Below, piece after piece: positions 8,601 to 17,728 of a stretch of 47,736 bases of DNA. The translations under genes were made by a program, and so were the position numbers. The DNA comes from Clostridiales bacterium. Its GTDB lineage: Bacteria > Bacillota > Clostridia > Lachnospirales > Lachnospiraceae. Every line of letters begins with the position of its first letter. Positions within the stretch are counted from its first letter, which is position 1. The stretch spans positions 1 through 47,736 of the forward strand of contig JAGZHZ010000020.1 of assembly GCA_018366495.1 (NCBI GenBank). Direction: 5' to 3'. A model generated the notes under the pieces. The model saw only the letters and a program-made list of their open reading frames with translations, searched no databases and was not told the origin of the DNA.

Positions 8601-9726
8601 ATGGTAGAATTAGATCAGTTTAAGTACGTTCTCGGTACATATGAGAAACCATTGGTGGAAGTGAGGGATTCACTTTGACCTGGCTAACAAAGAGCAGCGT
8701 ATCCAGGAATTAGAGAGAAAAATGGAAGAACCCGGATTTTGGGATAAACCGGAAGAGTCCCAGGAGTCCATGAAAACTTTAAAGGGACTGAAAGACGATG
8801 TGGAGACGTATCGTCAGCTGAAACAAAAATATGAAGATATTGAAACACTGATTGCCATGGGTTATGAGGAGAACGATGCCTCTTTAATACCGGAGATTCA
8901 GGCTGAATTGGATGAGTTTATTGATACATATGAAGGAATCCGTGTAAAGACATTGCTTTCCGGAGAATATGACAAGGATAATGCGATTGTGACGCTCCAT
9001 GCCGGAGCGGGCGGAACAGAGTCCTGCGACTGGGCAGGAATGCTTTACCGTATGTACACAAGATGGGCAGAGAAGAAAGGATATCAGGTGGAAGTACTTG
9101 ATTATCTTGACGGGGATGAAGCAGGAATTAAGTCTGTGACATTTCAGGTGAACGGAGAAAACGCATATGGTTATCTGAAATCAGAAAAAGGCGTTCATCG
9201 TCTCGTGCGTATCTCACCGTTTAATGCTGCCGGAAAACGCCAGACATCTTTTGTGTCATGTGATGTTATGCCGGACATCGAAGAAAATATTGACATTGAA
9301 ATCAGGGATGAGGATATTCGTGTAGACACATACCGTTCCAGCGGTGCGGGCGGTCAGCATATCAACAAGACTTCTTCAGCAGTCAGAATTACACACTTGC
9401 CGACGAACATTGTAGTGCAGTGTCAGAACGAGCGCTCTCAGCATATGAATAAAGATAAGGCAATGCAGATGCTGAAAGCAAAATTATATTTGATGGAACA
9501 GCAGAAAAATGCAGAAAAACTTTCTGATATCCGAGGTGAGGTGTCAGACAACGGATGGGGAAGTCAGATTCGCTCTTACGTTCTTCAGCCGTATACGATG
9601 GTGAAAGACCATCGTACAAATGCCGAAACAGGAAATGCCGAGCAGGTATTGGATGGCGGCATTGATCATTTTATCAATGCCTATCTGAAATGGCTGACAC
9701 TTGGCAAAAAGAAGGAAGAAGAATAG
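8601..9726 (+). CDS. prfB: Peptide chain release factor 2, with programmed +1 frameshift
   Basis: RF2 reads UAA and UGA and hydrolyses peptidyl-tRNA. The gene is read as two parts: codons 1-25 from ATG 8601, then an in-frame TGA at 8676-8678 in the context CTTTGAC. A +1 slip on CTT continues with GAC at 8677, giving 374 residues. This is the classic RF2 autoregulatory frameshift: scarce RF2 pauses at its own UGA and promotes the shift. AGGGA just upstream serves as the internal Shine-Dalgarno stimulator. The second part carries SPF (205-207, stop codon reading) and GGQ (250-252, hydrolysis), the same numbering as in E. coli. Ribosome binding site AAGAAGGTGA precedes ATG 8601. Confidence 0.97.
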
Positions 9727-9732
9727 AATCAG

Positions 9733-9772
9733 CAGACATCAGGCATTGCACCTGGTGTCTGTTTGTTTTTTT
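9733..9772 (+). terminator. Intrinsic terminator after prfB
   Basis: The stem CAGACATCAGG / CCTGGTGTCTG contains one wobble pair and is followed by TTTGTTTTTTT. Confidence 0.9.
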
Positions 9773-9786
9773 AGGAAGGAACTACG

Positions 9787-11073
9787 ATGGGAATTATTAA
9801 ATCAATGATAAGCAGTGCGGCAACAGCAATCGGAGAAGGATTACAGGATCAGTTTTTAGAAGTAATTGAGCCGGAAGACATGGGAGAACAGACTGTCATG
9901 ACAAGAGGCGTTCAAATGCGGAAAGGACGTGGCGGAAACCGTCGGGGAAATGATCATATCATCTCTAATGGTTCTGTCATTCATGTATATGACAGTCAGT
10001 TTATGATCCTTACAGACGGCGGAAGAATCATCGACTATACAGCAGAACCGGGGTATTATACGGTTGATAATTCCTGTATGCCTTCTATGTATAACGGAGA
10101 GTTGGGGGATGCTCTGACGGAGACGTTTGAGAGAATCAAGTTTGGGGGGATTACGCCTCAGGCACAAAAAGTATATTATATCAATCTGCAGGAGATCAGG
10201 GGACTGAAATTTGGGACGAAAAATCCAGTCAACTATTTTGACAATTTTTATCAGGCAGAGCTGTTTTTGCGGGCACATGGCACATACTCCATTAAAATTA
10301 CAGATCCGCTGAAATTTTATGAGGAAGTAGTACCCAGAAATAAAGAGCAGATTGAAGTGGAAGAAATCAGCGAGCAGTTTCGGAACGAATTTTTAGATGC
10401 GCTGCAGTCCAGCATCAACCAGATGTCAGTCGATGGAATCCGCATTTCTTTTGTAACTTCCAAGAGCAGAGAGCTGAGTAAATATATGGCAGATGTGCTG
10501 GACGAATCGTGGAGACATAGCAGAGGGGTAGAGATTCAGAATGTTGGAATTGCCAATCTATCTTATGATGAAGAGTCAAAAGCATTGATTCAGATGAGAA
10601 ACAAAGGCGCTATGCTGGGAGATCCAGGTGTCAGAGAAGGATACCTTCAGGGAGCGATTGCACGCGGAATAGAAGCGGCAGGAAATAATCCGTCAGGCAG
10701 TATGAATGGTTTTATGAGTGTCAATATGGGAATGGCATCATTCGGAGCAGGAAATGCTCTGTTGTGGAACCAACAGCCGGATTTAAATCAAAAAGAGCGC
10801 ATGAGCAGCAGGAATAACGATTCTGCTTACAGTCAGGGCGCCAGAGAATGGAGATGCGAATGCGGCACAGTCAATGAGGGCAGATTTTGTCAGGGGTGTG
10901 GAAAGCCGCGCATACAGGATAAGATATGGCGGTGCAGCTGCGGCACGGTTAATGAGGGGAATTTTTGTCAGGGATGCGGAAAGCCGCATGTAAAGAATAC
11001 GAAATGGACATGCAGCTGCGGTACCGTCAACGAAGGAAATTTCTGTCAAGGATGCGGAAAACCACGCCCATAA
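9787..11073 (+). CDS. SPFH-domain protein with three C-terminal zinc ribbons (YdjI-like)
   Basis: This 428-residue soluble protein belongs to the SPFH / 'virion core protein' group that includes B. subtilis YdjI. The N-terminal region contains the characteristic SPFH-like block (roughly 25-230; segments such as VIEPEDMGEQTV and the IQNVGIANLSYDEESK region). The tail from about 355 to 427 has three tandem copies of a zinc ribbon of the form W-x-C-x-C-G-T-V-N-E-G-x-F-C-Q-G-C-G-K-P. It leads a three-gene set with a zinc-ribbon membrane protein and a TPM membrane protein. From what is known of YdjI, those partners would recruit it to the membrane. A GGAAGGA site precedes the ATG. pspA, the usual Bacillus partner, is not here. 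Confidence 0.88.
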   Translation: MGIIKSMISSAATAIGEGLQDQFLEVIEPEDMGEQTVMTRGVQMRKGRGGNRRGNDHIISNGSVIHVYDSQFMILTDGGRIIDYTAEPGYYTVDNSCMPSMYNGELGDALTETFERIKFGGITPQAQKVYYINLQEIRGLKFGTKNPVNYFDNFYQAELFLRAHGTYSIKITDPLKFYEEVVPRNKEQIEVEEISEQFRNEFLDALQSSINQMSVDGIRISFVTSKSRELSKYMADVLDESWRHSRGVEIQNVGIANLSYDEESKALIQMRNKGAMLGDPGVREGYLQGAIARGIEAAGNNPSGSMNGFMSVNMGMASFGAGNALLWNQQPDLNQKERMSSRNNDSAYSQGAREWRCECGTVNEGRFCQGCGKPRIQDKIWRCSCGTVNEGNFCQGCGKPHVKNTKWTCSCGTVNEGNFCQGCGKPRP

Positions 11074-11111
11074 AAAGATAATGTGGAAAGAAAACGAGAG
11101 GAGGAGGTCAG

Positions 11112-12164
11112 ATGGCAGCGGTCAGCTACCATTGTCCAAACTGCGGAGGAGAATTAAGATTTGACCCGAATATTCAGAGATATCAATGTGATTATTGCGG
11201 ATCAGATTTTGAAATTGAAGAAAAAAAAGAGGAGGAGAAGGAGACGGAAGAACGGCATTTTTCTGGCGCCAGACAGACCAAGGGGGCAGAATTTGAAGGG
11301 ACGGTCTATACCTGTCCTTCCTGTGGCGCAGAGATTGTGACAGATGAGACGATGGCGGCGACTGTCTGTTATTACTGTCATACGCCTGTTGTCTTATCCG
11401 GAAAACTGTCGGGAGAATATATGCCGGATGAGATTATTCCGTTTGCATTTGACAAAAAAGAGGCAGAGAAGCGTTTCTTACAGTTTGTGAAGACAAAAAA
11501 ATATGTGCCTTCCAGCTTTTTTCAAAAAAAACAGATTGAAATGCTGAGAGGAGTTTACTTTCCGTTTTGGATCTGTGAATGTAAGACAGAAGGAAATTTA
11601 AGAGGAGAAGGCATCCGCATCCGTGTCTGGAGACAAGGTGATATCGAATTCACAGAGAGAACTACATACCATGTGGAGAGAGAAGGGCAGGCGGACTTTA
11701 AAAATATTGTGAAGAATGCGCTTGGAAAGGCGAAGAATGATCTGACGCAGGGTGTTCATCCATTCGATCTGACGAAAGTAAAACCATTTTCGATGGGATA
11801 TCTTGCAGGTTTTCAAGCAGAAAAGCGTGATATTGAAAAAAGAGAACTGGAAGATGAGATCGAAAGAGAAGCCAGAAATCATACGAAGAAGATGCTGGAA
11901 CAATCGGTATCAGGATACAGTGTAAAAAATATCGACAGCTGTTCTGTTCATACGATAGAAGAAAAATGGAAATATGTGTTGCTTCCTGTCTGGACGCTGA
12001 CGTACAAGGGAAAAAATAATGAAGTTTATTACTATGCAATGAATGGGCAAAATGGAAAAGTGTGCGGAAAACTTCCTGTCTCGTATAAAAAATTATGGCT
12101 TCATTCAGGAATTTTAGCAGCGGCTGTGATGATATTTGGCATGATAGGAGGATATCTCTTATGA
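11112..12164 (+). CDS. Zinc-ribbon membrane protein (YdjG-like)
   Basis: This 350-residue protein has two N-terminal zinc ribbons: C-P-N-C...C-D-Y-C at about 8-30 and C-P-S-C...C-Y-Y-C at about 69-95, joined by a Glu-rich linker. A mixed charged middle part follows, and the protein ends in a transmembrane helix in its last 20-25 residues (tail anchor). It resembles the TFIIB-type zinc-ribbon YdjG family that sits beside SPFH protein YdjI in Bacillus. The AGGAGGAGG ribosome binding site is very strong. Its stop overlaps the next start as ATGA (12161-12164), which implies coupled translation with the TPM protein and a joint complex. Ligands and exact role are not known. Confidence 0.85.
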   Translation: MAAVSYHCPNCGGELRFDPNIQRYQCDYCGSDFEIEEKKEEEKETEERHFSGARQTKGAEFEGTVYTCPSCGAEIVTDETMAATVCYYCHTPVVLSGKLSGEYMPDEIIPFAFDKKEAEKRFLQFVKTKKYVPSSFFQKKQIEMLRGVYFPFWICECKTEGNLRGEGIRIRVWRQGDIEFTERTTYHVEREGQADFKNIVKNALGKAKNDLTQGVHPFDLTKVKPFSMGYLAGFQAEKRDIEKRELEDEIEREARNHTKKMLEQSVSGYSVKNIDSCSVHTIEEKWKYVLLPVWTLTYKGKNNEVYYYAMNGQNGKVCGKLPVSYKKLWLHSGILAAAVMIFGMIGGYLL

Positions 12165-12958
12165 AAAAATTGAAAACAGGAATCGGATGTCTGATTTTTT
12201 CTTTTCTTTTTTTTATGGCATATCATTCTCAGGCACAGACATTGTATGTATATGATGAAGCAGATCTTTTAAGTGAAGCGCAGGAACAAAATCTGCAGGG
12301 ATGGGCAGAAGAGAAAAAAGAAACAGAAAAACAAAATTTTGTTTTTCTGACATCAGATGATACAGGAAATCAAGATACAAAAACGTATGCGGATCAGTTT
12401 TATGACAGCCATGGATTTGAAAAACAGGATGGGATTTTATTTTTCATAGATATGGATAACAGACAGCTAACAATCTCTACAACAGGAAGCATGAGAAGCT
12501 ACATGACAGACGAGAAAGTCAGCGCAGTATTGGAAGAAGTAAAACAGTATGCCTCAGACGGAGCATATAATCGAGTGTTTACAGAACTCGGAGAAAAAGC
12601 AGTAACATCCTTGAGAGAGATGGAACACATCCCGTCCGGGACAGATAGAGAAAAAGCAGAGACTGTGAAACAGAAAGGGATCTCAATAAGCGAGGCGGGA
12701 GGAGCATTTTTGGCGGCTTTCGTTTCAGGGGCAATCTTTTTCTTTGTGATTCTGAGAAAATATAATATGAAAATAAAGACATCTGCGTACTCGTATTGGG
12801 AAAACGCAGCGATTGACATGACAATACAGACAGATCATCTCATTCATCGTACCGTGACCAGAAGACGTATTGAGAGAGAAGAGACAGAAACGGGCACGGC
12901 AGAAGAAAGCGGAGGTCAAAATCAGGATGATCACGGTGGCGGCAGCGTCGGTTTTTGA
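12161..12958 (+). CDS. TPM-domain membrane protein (YdjH/YgcG-like)
   Basis: This 265-residue protein has a signal peptide or membrane anchor (1-25), a TPM domain (about 30-155; YVYDEADLLSEAQEQNL at the start), a transmembrane helix near 180-200 and a cytoplasmic tail ending in Gly-rich GGGSVGF, typical of the family. I take the ATG at 12161, overlapping the upstream stop, because AGGAGG at 12145-12151 is properly placed; an upstream in-frame start exists but has no binding site. TPM domains are found in Psb27/YgcG-like proteins on the outer face of membranes. With the two upstream genes it forms the likely YdjI-YdjG-YdjH type membrane module. Confidence 0.88.
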   Translation: MKKLKTGIGCLIFSFLFFMAYHSQAQTLYVYDEADLLSEAQEQNLQGWAEEKKETEKQNFVFLTSDDTGNQDTKTYADQFYDSHGFEKQDGILFFIDMDNRQLTISTTGSMRSYMTDEKVSAVLEEVKQYASDGAYNRVFTELGEKAVTSLREMEHIPSGTDREKAETVKQKGISISEAGGAFLAAFVSGAIFFFVILRKYNMKIKTSAYSYWENAAIDMTIQTDHLIHRTVTRRRIEREETETGTAEESGGQNQDDHGGGSVGF

Positions 12959-12983
12959 GCTTTTTCGTGCAGATAAAAAAGTC

Positions 12984-13012
12984 TTGCATGAAAGCAATAA
13001 ATGTGGTACGAT
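12984..13012 (+). promoter_or_regulatory. Probable promoter of the homoserine cluster
   Basis: TTGCAT at 12984-12989 and TACGAT at 13007-13012 have a 17-base spacer and lie about 55 bases before the ACT-protein start. Confidence 0.6.
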
Positions 13013-13065
13013 CTTCCTTATGAAAACAGATGTATCTCTGGTGCAAACACGGAGGAGGAATATAG

Positions 13066-13509
13066 ATGGAAGAGAAAAGCAAATATTTTGTTGTAAAACA
13101 AAAAGCAGTTCCGGAAGTTTTATTAAAAGTAGTAGAGGCGAAACGGCTTCTGGAATCAGAGAAGGTAGAGACGGTGCAGGAGGCGACAGAGCGTACCGGA
13201 ATCAGCCGCAGCTCTTTTTATAAATATAAGGATGATATTTTCCCTTTTCATCAAAACGCAAAAGGAAAAACGATCACTTTTGTGATACAGATGGATGATG
13301 AACCTGGTTTGTTATCGGATGTATTAAAAATTGTGGCAGAGTTCAGAGCAAATATTCTGACGATTCATCAGAGTATTCCGATCAACGGGATCGCTTCCCT
13401 CACATTGAGTGTGGAGGTTTTGCCGAACACGGGAGATATTTCACAGATGATTGAAGAAATTGAAGAGAAATCAGGTGTTCAGTACCTGAAAATTTTAGCT
13501 AGGGAGTGA
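13066..13509 (+). CDS. UPF0735 ACT-domain protein (PheB-like)
   Basis: This 147-residue protein combines an N-terminal helical, HTH-like part (about 15-60; ATERTGISRSSFYKYKDDIF) with a C-terminal ACT domain (about 70-145; ITFVIQMDDEPGLLSDVLKIV). ACT domains bind amino acids. The family is the Firmicute UPF0735/PheB group. It stands 7 bases before homoserine dehydrogenase, so it may sense threonine or another amino acid and modulate this pathway; that is inference from position. AGGAGG precedes the ATG by 6 bases. It was once annotated as chorismate mutase in Bacillus, but no chorismate mutase residues are evident. Confidence 0.9.
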   Translation: MEEKSKYFVVKQKAVPEVLLKVVEAKRLLESEKVETVQEATERTGISRSSFYKYKDDIFPFHQNAKGKTITFVIQMDDEPGLLSDVLKIVAEFRANILTIHQSIPINGIASLTLSVEVLPNTGDISQMIEEIEEKSGVQYLKILARE

Positions 13510-13516
13510 AAAGAAA

Positions 13517-14740
13517 ATGGTTCAGATCGCAGTATTAGGATATGGCACAGTAGGATCAGGAGTGGTGGAAGTACTCAACACAAATAAAAACAGTATCGCT
13601 AAAAAGACAGGTGAAGAAATTCAGATCAAATATGTGTTGGATTTAAGGGATTTTCCGGGAGATCCGATTCAGGAAAAAATAGTACATGACTTTAATATTA
13701 TTTTAAATGATCCTGAAGTGCAGATTGTAGCAGAAGTGATGGGAGGAGTAGAACCGGCATGCACCTTTACAAAAAAAGCTTTGATGGCAGGAAAAAGCGT
13801 ATGCACATCAAACAAAGAACTGGTTGCACGGCACGGTGCAGAGCTTTTGCAGACTGCAAAAGAAAATAATGTCAACTATCTGTTTGAAGCGAGCTGCGGC
13901 GGAGGAATCCCGATTATCCGTCCGTTAAATTCCTCTCTGACAGGAGACCAGATTGATGAGATCACCGGTATCTTAAATGGAACGACAAACTATATTCTGT
14001 CTAAAATGATCCAGGAAGGATCAGCATTTGACGAAGTGTTAAAAGAAGCACAGGAAAAAGGATATGCGGAGAGAAATCCTGAGGCAGATGTAGAGGGCTA
14101 TGATGCCTGCCGTAAAATTGCGATCTTGTCTTCTCTTGCATTTGGAAAACAGGTGAATTTTGAAGATGTATATACAGAAGGAATCTCAAAGATCTCTTTA
14201 GCTGATATTCAGTATGCAAAAGCGATGAATCATTCGATCAAATTGCTGGCAAGCAGCAGACGTGAGGGAGAAGATGTCTATACGATGGTCTGCCCTGTTC
14301 TTGTAGATAAGGAAGATCCACTTTTCAGCGTAAATGGCGTATTTAACGCGATCTTTGTGCATGGAAATATGCTGGGAGACGCAATGTTTTATGGAAGCGG
14401 CGCAGGAAAACTGCCGACAGCGAGCGCAGTGGTAGGCGATATCGTGGACGAGGCAAAAAACAGAGGCAGAAATGTGATGGCTTCCTGGAGCGAAGAACAT
14501 CTGACGCTTGCTGATGTCAAAACATCCAAAAGCCAGTTTTTCGTGCGTGTATCCGGAACAGCGGAGGAAGATTTAAAGAAGACAGAGGCCGTATTCGGAC
14601 GTGTGAAACCAGTTGTATTGGAAGAATTGCCAGGAGAATTTGGTTTTGTCACAGAAGAAATGACAGAAGCAGAATTTGAAGAAAGAAAAGAAAAATTCGG
14701 CAGTGTGATCAGTCGGATTCGCGTTCGCCGTGCAGAGTAA
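13517..14740 (+). CDS. hom: Homoserine dehydrogenase
   Basis: This enzyme reduces aspartate semialdehyde to homoserine with NAD(P)H. The 407 residues contain the N-terminal dinucleotide-binding motif G-Y-G-T-V-G-S-G, the conserved T-S-N-K-E-L segment, the catalytic region GILNGTTNYILSKM and the E-A-Q-x-x-G-Y-A-E-x-x-P-x-x-D-V-x-G-x-D motif. A C-terminal ACT domain follows (about 330-400), which usually gives threonine feedback. The start is ATG 13517 with AGGGAG about 10 bases upstream. It is co-transcribed with the ACT protein and sits in a set covering aspartokinase, homoserine dehydrogenase and a candidate homoserine kinase. Aspartate semialdehyde dehydrogenase and threonine synthase are not in the window. 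Confidence 0.97.
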   Translation: MVQIAVLGYGTVGSGVVEVLNTNKNSIAKKTGEEIQIKYVLDLRDFPGDPIQEKIVHDFNIILNDPEVQIVAEVMGGVEPACTFTKKALMAGKSVCTSNKELVARHGAELLQTAKENNVNYLFEASCGGGIPIIRPLNSSLTGDQIDEITGILNGTTNYILSKMIQEGSAFDEVLKEAQEKGYAERNPEADVEGYDACRKIAILSSLAFGKQVNFEDVYTEGISKISLADIQYAKAMNHSIKLLASSRREGEDVYTMVCPVLVDKEDPLFSVNGVFNAIFVHGNMLGDAMFYGSGAGKLPTASAVVGDIVDEAKNRGRNVMASWSEEHLTLADVKTSKSQFFVRVSGTAEEDLKKTEAVFGRVKPVVLEELPGEFGFVTEEMTEAEFEERKEKFGSVISRIRVRRAE

Positions 14741-14799
14741 AAGAAAAATGGCGGAATCTTCAAAAAATATCAGATGAATTGAAAAAAGAAAAATCTTTG

Positions 14800-14842
14800 G
14801 AGGTTCCCCACAAAATATTTTTTAGATTTTGTGGGGAACCTC
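14800..14842. other. Perfect 17-bp hairpin without a U tract
   Basis: Positions 14800-14816 pair exactly with 14826-14842 around a 9-base loop. The stem is strong but the right flank (TGAAATTTTATAAG) is a poor terminator tail. It may be an attenuator or mRNA-stabilising structure between hom and the phosphoglycerate-mutase-like gene. Confidence 0.7.
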
Positions 14843-14945
14843 TGAAATTTTATAAGTAAGATGGAAACACTTATGACTTTAGTATGAGATTAAGTAAAAG
14901 TGCGGCAGAATTTATCTGTGTCAAGGCACGGAACAGGAGGAAAAA

Positions 14946-16163
14946 ATGAAATATATCGTAGTTTTGGGGGATGGAATGGCTGATGAACCGATCGAATCAC
15001 TGGGAGGAAAGACACCGCTTGCATATGCTGTCACAAAGACGTTAGATGAGCTGTCTCCCAAGTCTGAAATTGGTCTGGTACATACGATACCAGAAGGAAT
15101 GAAGCCAGGAAGCGATACAGCAAATCTGGCTGTTTTAGGATATGATCCGAAAAAATATTATTCCGGACGGTCTCCACTTGAGGCTTTGAGTATCGGGGTT
15201 CCGATGAAAGATACCGATGTTGCGTTCAGATGCAATCTCGTGACGCTTTCAGAGGAAGAACCATATGAAGAAAAGACGATGATTGATCACAGTTCGGATG
15301 AGATCAGCACAGAAGATGCTGCAATCTTGCTGGATGCAGTGAAAAAAGAACTGGAGAATGAGCAGTACCAGTTTTATGCAGGAACGAGCTATCGCCATTG
15401 TCTGATCTGGAACAACGGCAGCGTCGTAGATCTGGCACAGCCGCATGATATTCTGACACAAAAAATTACATCTTATCTTCCAAGTGATCCAATTCTGCGC
15501 CAGATGCAGATCAGAAGCTATGAGATCTTAAAAAATCATCCGATCAATCAGGAGCGCAGAAAACAGGGATTAAATCCGGCAAACAGCTGCTGGTTCTGGG
15601 GAGCAGGCACCAAACCATCGCTGTCTTCTTTTGAAGAAAAAAATCATAAAAAAGGCGCCATGATTTCAGCGGTAGATCTTCTGAAAGGAATTGCAGTCGG
15701 CGCCGGAATGAAAAATATTATTGTAGAAGGTGCGAACGGGGGACTTCATACAAATTATGAAGGAAAGGCAAAAGCGGCAGTTGATGCTGTACTGAATGAT
15801 GGATTTGATTTTGCATACATTCATGTGGAAGCGCCGGATGAGATGGGACATCAGGGAAGCGTGGAGAGAAAAGTTCAGGCGATAGAATATCTCGATGACA
15901 GAGTGATACGATATGTCAAAGAAAAAATGGATGAATCAGGTGAAGAATATCGTCTTTTAGTACTGCCAGATCATCCGACTCCGATCAGAGTACGCACTCA
16001 CACAGCTGATCCTGTTCCGTATCTTTTATATGATAATACAGTTGAAAAACACGAAAATTGGATTTATAATGAAGCAGATGCGAAAAAAAGTGGAAATTAT
16101 ATTGCAGAGGGCTACAAGCTAATAGATCATCTGTTTCAGAATGAAAAAGATTGTTTAAGATAA
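14946..16163 (+). CDS. Cofactor-independent phosphoglycerate mutase family; candidate homoserine kinase
   Basis: This 405-residue member of the archaeal-type apgM family (alkaline phosphatase superfamily) has the metal-binding L-G-D-G-M-A-D start (Asp9), the G-S-D-T-A-N-L-A-V-L-G-Y-D-P block with the nucleophile region, the EAPDEMGHQG metal site and the LPDHPTPI motif. By sequence it would interconvert 2- and 3-phosphoglycerate. Its position between homoserine dehydrogenase and aspartokinase, with no thrB present, matches the long-standing context prediction that this subgroup acts as a homoserine kinase analogue. I favour that role but cannot prove it here. AGGAGG precedes the ATG by 6 bases. 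Confidence 0.85.
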   Translation: MKYIVVLGDGMADEPIESLGGKTPLAYAVTKTLDELSPKSEIGLVHTIPEGMKPGSDTANLAVLGYDPKKYYSGRSPLEALSIGVPMKDTDVAFRCNLVTLSEEEPYEEKTMIDHSSDEISTEDAAILLDAVKKELENEQYQFYAGTSYRHCLIWNNGSVVDLAQPHDILTQKITSYLPSDPILRQMQIRSYEILKNHPINQERRKQGLNPANSCWFWGAGTKPSLSSFEEKNHKKGAMISAVDLLKGIAVGAGMKNIIVEGANGGLHTNYEGKAKAAVDAVLNDGFDFAYIHVEAPDEMGHQGSVERKVQAIEYLDDRVIRYVKEKMDESGEEYRLLVLPDHPTPIRVRTHTADPVPYLLYDNTVEKHENWIYNEADAKKSGNYIAEGYKLIDHLFQNEKDCLR

Positions 16164-16228
16164 AATATCACTTCGCATAAGACAGATGAGAGAAGGCAGG
16201 AGAAGTCTCTGCGTCACAGGAGGAAAAC

Positions 16229-17437
16229 ATGCTGATAGTAAAAAAATTCGGCGGCACATCTGTTGCCAATAAGGAACGAATTTTTAATGTGGCAAGACGC
16301 TGCATTGCAGATTATCAAAAAGGAAACGATGTGGTCGTTGTCCTGTCTGCGATGGGAAAAATGACAGATGAACTGATTGCAAAAGCGCGGGATATCAATC
16401 CGTCTGCTTCTAAAAGAGAGCTTGATATGCTCTTAACAACAGGAGAGCAGACGTCAGCTGCTCTGATGGCAATGGCAATGGGGGCTTTAGGAGTTCCAGC
16501 CATCTCTTTGAATGCATTTCAGATTCAGATGCACACGACATCAAAATATGGAAATGCCAGACTGAAAGGAATTGACAGCGACCGTATCCAGACGGAGCTG
16601 GAAAATAGAAAAATTGTCATTGTGACAGGATTCCAGGGAATTAATAAATATGATGATTATACGACGCTTGGCAGAGGAGGTTCTGACACGACGGCAGTAG
16701 CGCTTGCCGCTGTCCTTCATGCAGACCTGTGTGAAATTTATACAGATGTCGATGGAGTATATACGGCTGATCCGAGAGTCGTGAAGAATGCAAGAAAATT
16801 AAAAGAAATTACATATGATGAAATGCTGGATCTGGCTACTGCTGGTGCAGGTGTTTTACATAACCGTTCAGTGGAAATGGCGAAAAAATATGGGGTGCGG
16901 CTTGTTGTACGCTCCAGTCTGAATGAATCAGAAGGTACGGTGGTCAAGGAGGAAGTAGACGTGGAAAGAATGTTAGTGAGCGGAGTAGCTCTCGATAAAA
17001 AAGCGGCAAGAATATCAGTTATGGGATTAAAGGATGAACCAGGAATAGCATTCCGTCTGTTTCAGATCCTTGCCAAGAATAATATCAATGTAGATATCAT
17101 TCTTCAGTCCATCGGACGTGAAAATACAAAAGATATTTCGTTTACTGTAAATGAAGAAGAAGCAGATGAAGTAGTGGCTCTGATTGAGGAAAATAAGTCC
17201 AGAATCACTGCAAAAGAAGTAAACTGCAACAAATCTGTTGCAAAGGTTTCTATCGTGGGCGCAGGCATGATGTCAAATCCAGGTGTTGCAGCTAAGATGT
17301 TTGAGGCGCTGTACAGCAGAGGAATCAATATCAATATGATTTCTACTTCAGAGATCCGCATCACAGTCTTAGTGAATCTGGAAGACGGCGAGAGAGCCAT
17401 GAATGCGATTCATGAGGCATTTGGACTTTCCGAGTAA
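16229..17437 (+). CDS. lysC: Aspartate kinase
   Basis: The enzyme phosphorylates aspartate, the first step toward lysine, threonine and methionine. The 402-residue protein has the K-K-F-G-G-T-S nucleotide/substrate motif at 5-11, the T-T-G-E-Q-T-S aspartate-binding segment, G-R-G-G-S-D-T-T and T-D-V-D-G-V-Y-T-A-D-P-R-V. Two C-terminal ACT domains (about 265-400) give allosteric control by end products. It is the single-function type, not fused to homoserine dehydrogenase. AGGAGG lies 6-7 bases before the ATG. It closes the homoserine cluster, with a terminator at 17500-17571. Confidence 0.97.
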   Translation: MLIVKKFGGTSVANKERIFNVARRCIADYQKGNDVVVVLSAMGKMTDELIAKARDINPSASKRELDMLLTTGEQTSAALMAMAMGALGVPAISLNAFQIQMHTTSKYGNARLKGIDSDRIQTELENRKIVIVTGFQGINKYDDYTTLGRGGSDTTAVALAAVLHADLCEIYTDVDGVYTADPRVVKNARKLKEITYDEMLDLATAGAGVLHNRSVEMAKKYGVRLVVRSSLNESEGTVVKEEVDVERMLVSGVALDKKAARISVMGLKDEPGIAFRLFQILAKNNINVDIILQSIGRENTKDISFTVNEEEADEVVALIEENKSRITAKEVNCNKSVAKVSIVGAGMMSNPGVAAKMFEALYSRGININMISTSEIRITVLVNLEDGERAMNAIHEAFGLSE

Positions 17438-17499
17438 AAAATACGAATAAAGAGAAGAAATCTGTGACGGATAAAAAAGATCTGCACAGAAGAAAAGAG

Positions 17500-17571
17500 T
17501 GTCATAAATAGAAAAGTCAGGAATAAAAAGAGATTCCTTTCTGACAATATTTCTATTTATGGCATTTTTTT
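17500..17571 (+). terminator. Long-armed intrinsic terminator after aspartokinase
   Basis: Outer arms GTCATAAATAGAAA and TTTCTATTTATGGC enclose a second stem (GTCAG / CTGAC) and are followed by ATTTTTTT. Confidence 0.85.
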
Positions 17572-17629
17572 ATTGAAAGAATCTGGAGCGAAAGGGCAGA
17601 AAAACGGTGCGAACGACATATTGGATAAA

Positions 17630-17658
17630 TTGATTAAAAAAAATAGAATTTGTATAAT
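17630..17658 (+). promoter_or_regulatory. Probable promoter of the GH3 gene
   Basis: TTGATT at 17630-17635 and TATAAT at 17653-17658 are separated by 17 bases, 70 bases before the ATG. Confidence 0.7.
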
Positions 17659-17728
17659 AAAAATATCAAAAATCACAAAATACGGATGAGATATTGTGAA
17701 AAAGAAATGCAAGAAAGGGGAATACAAA

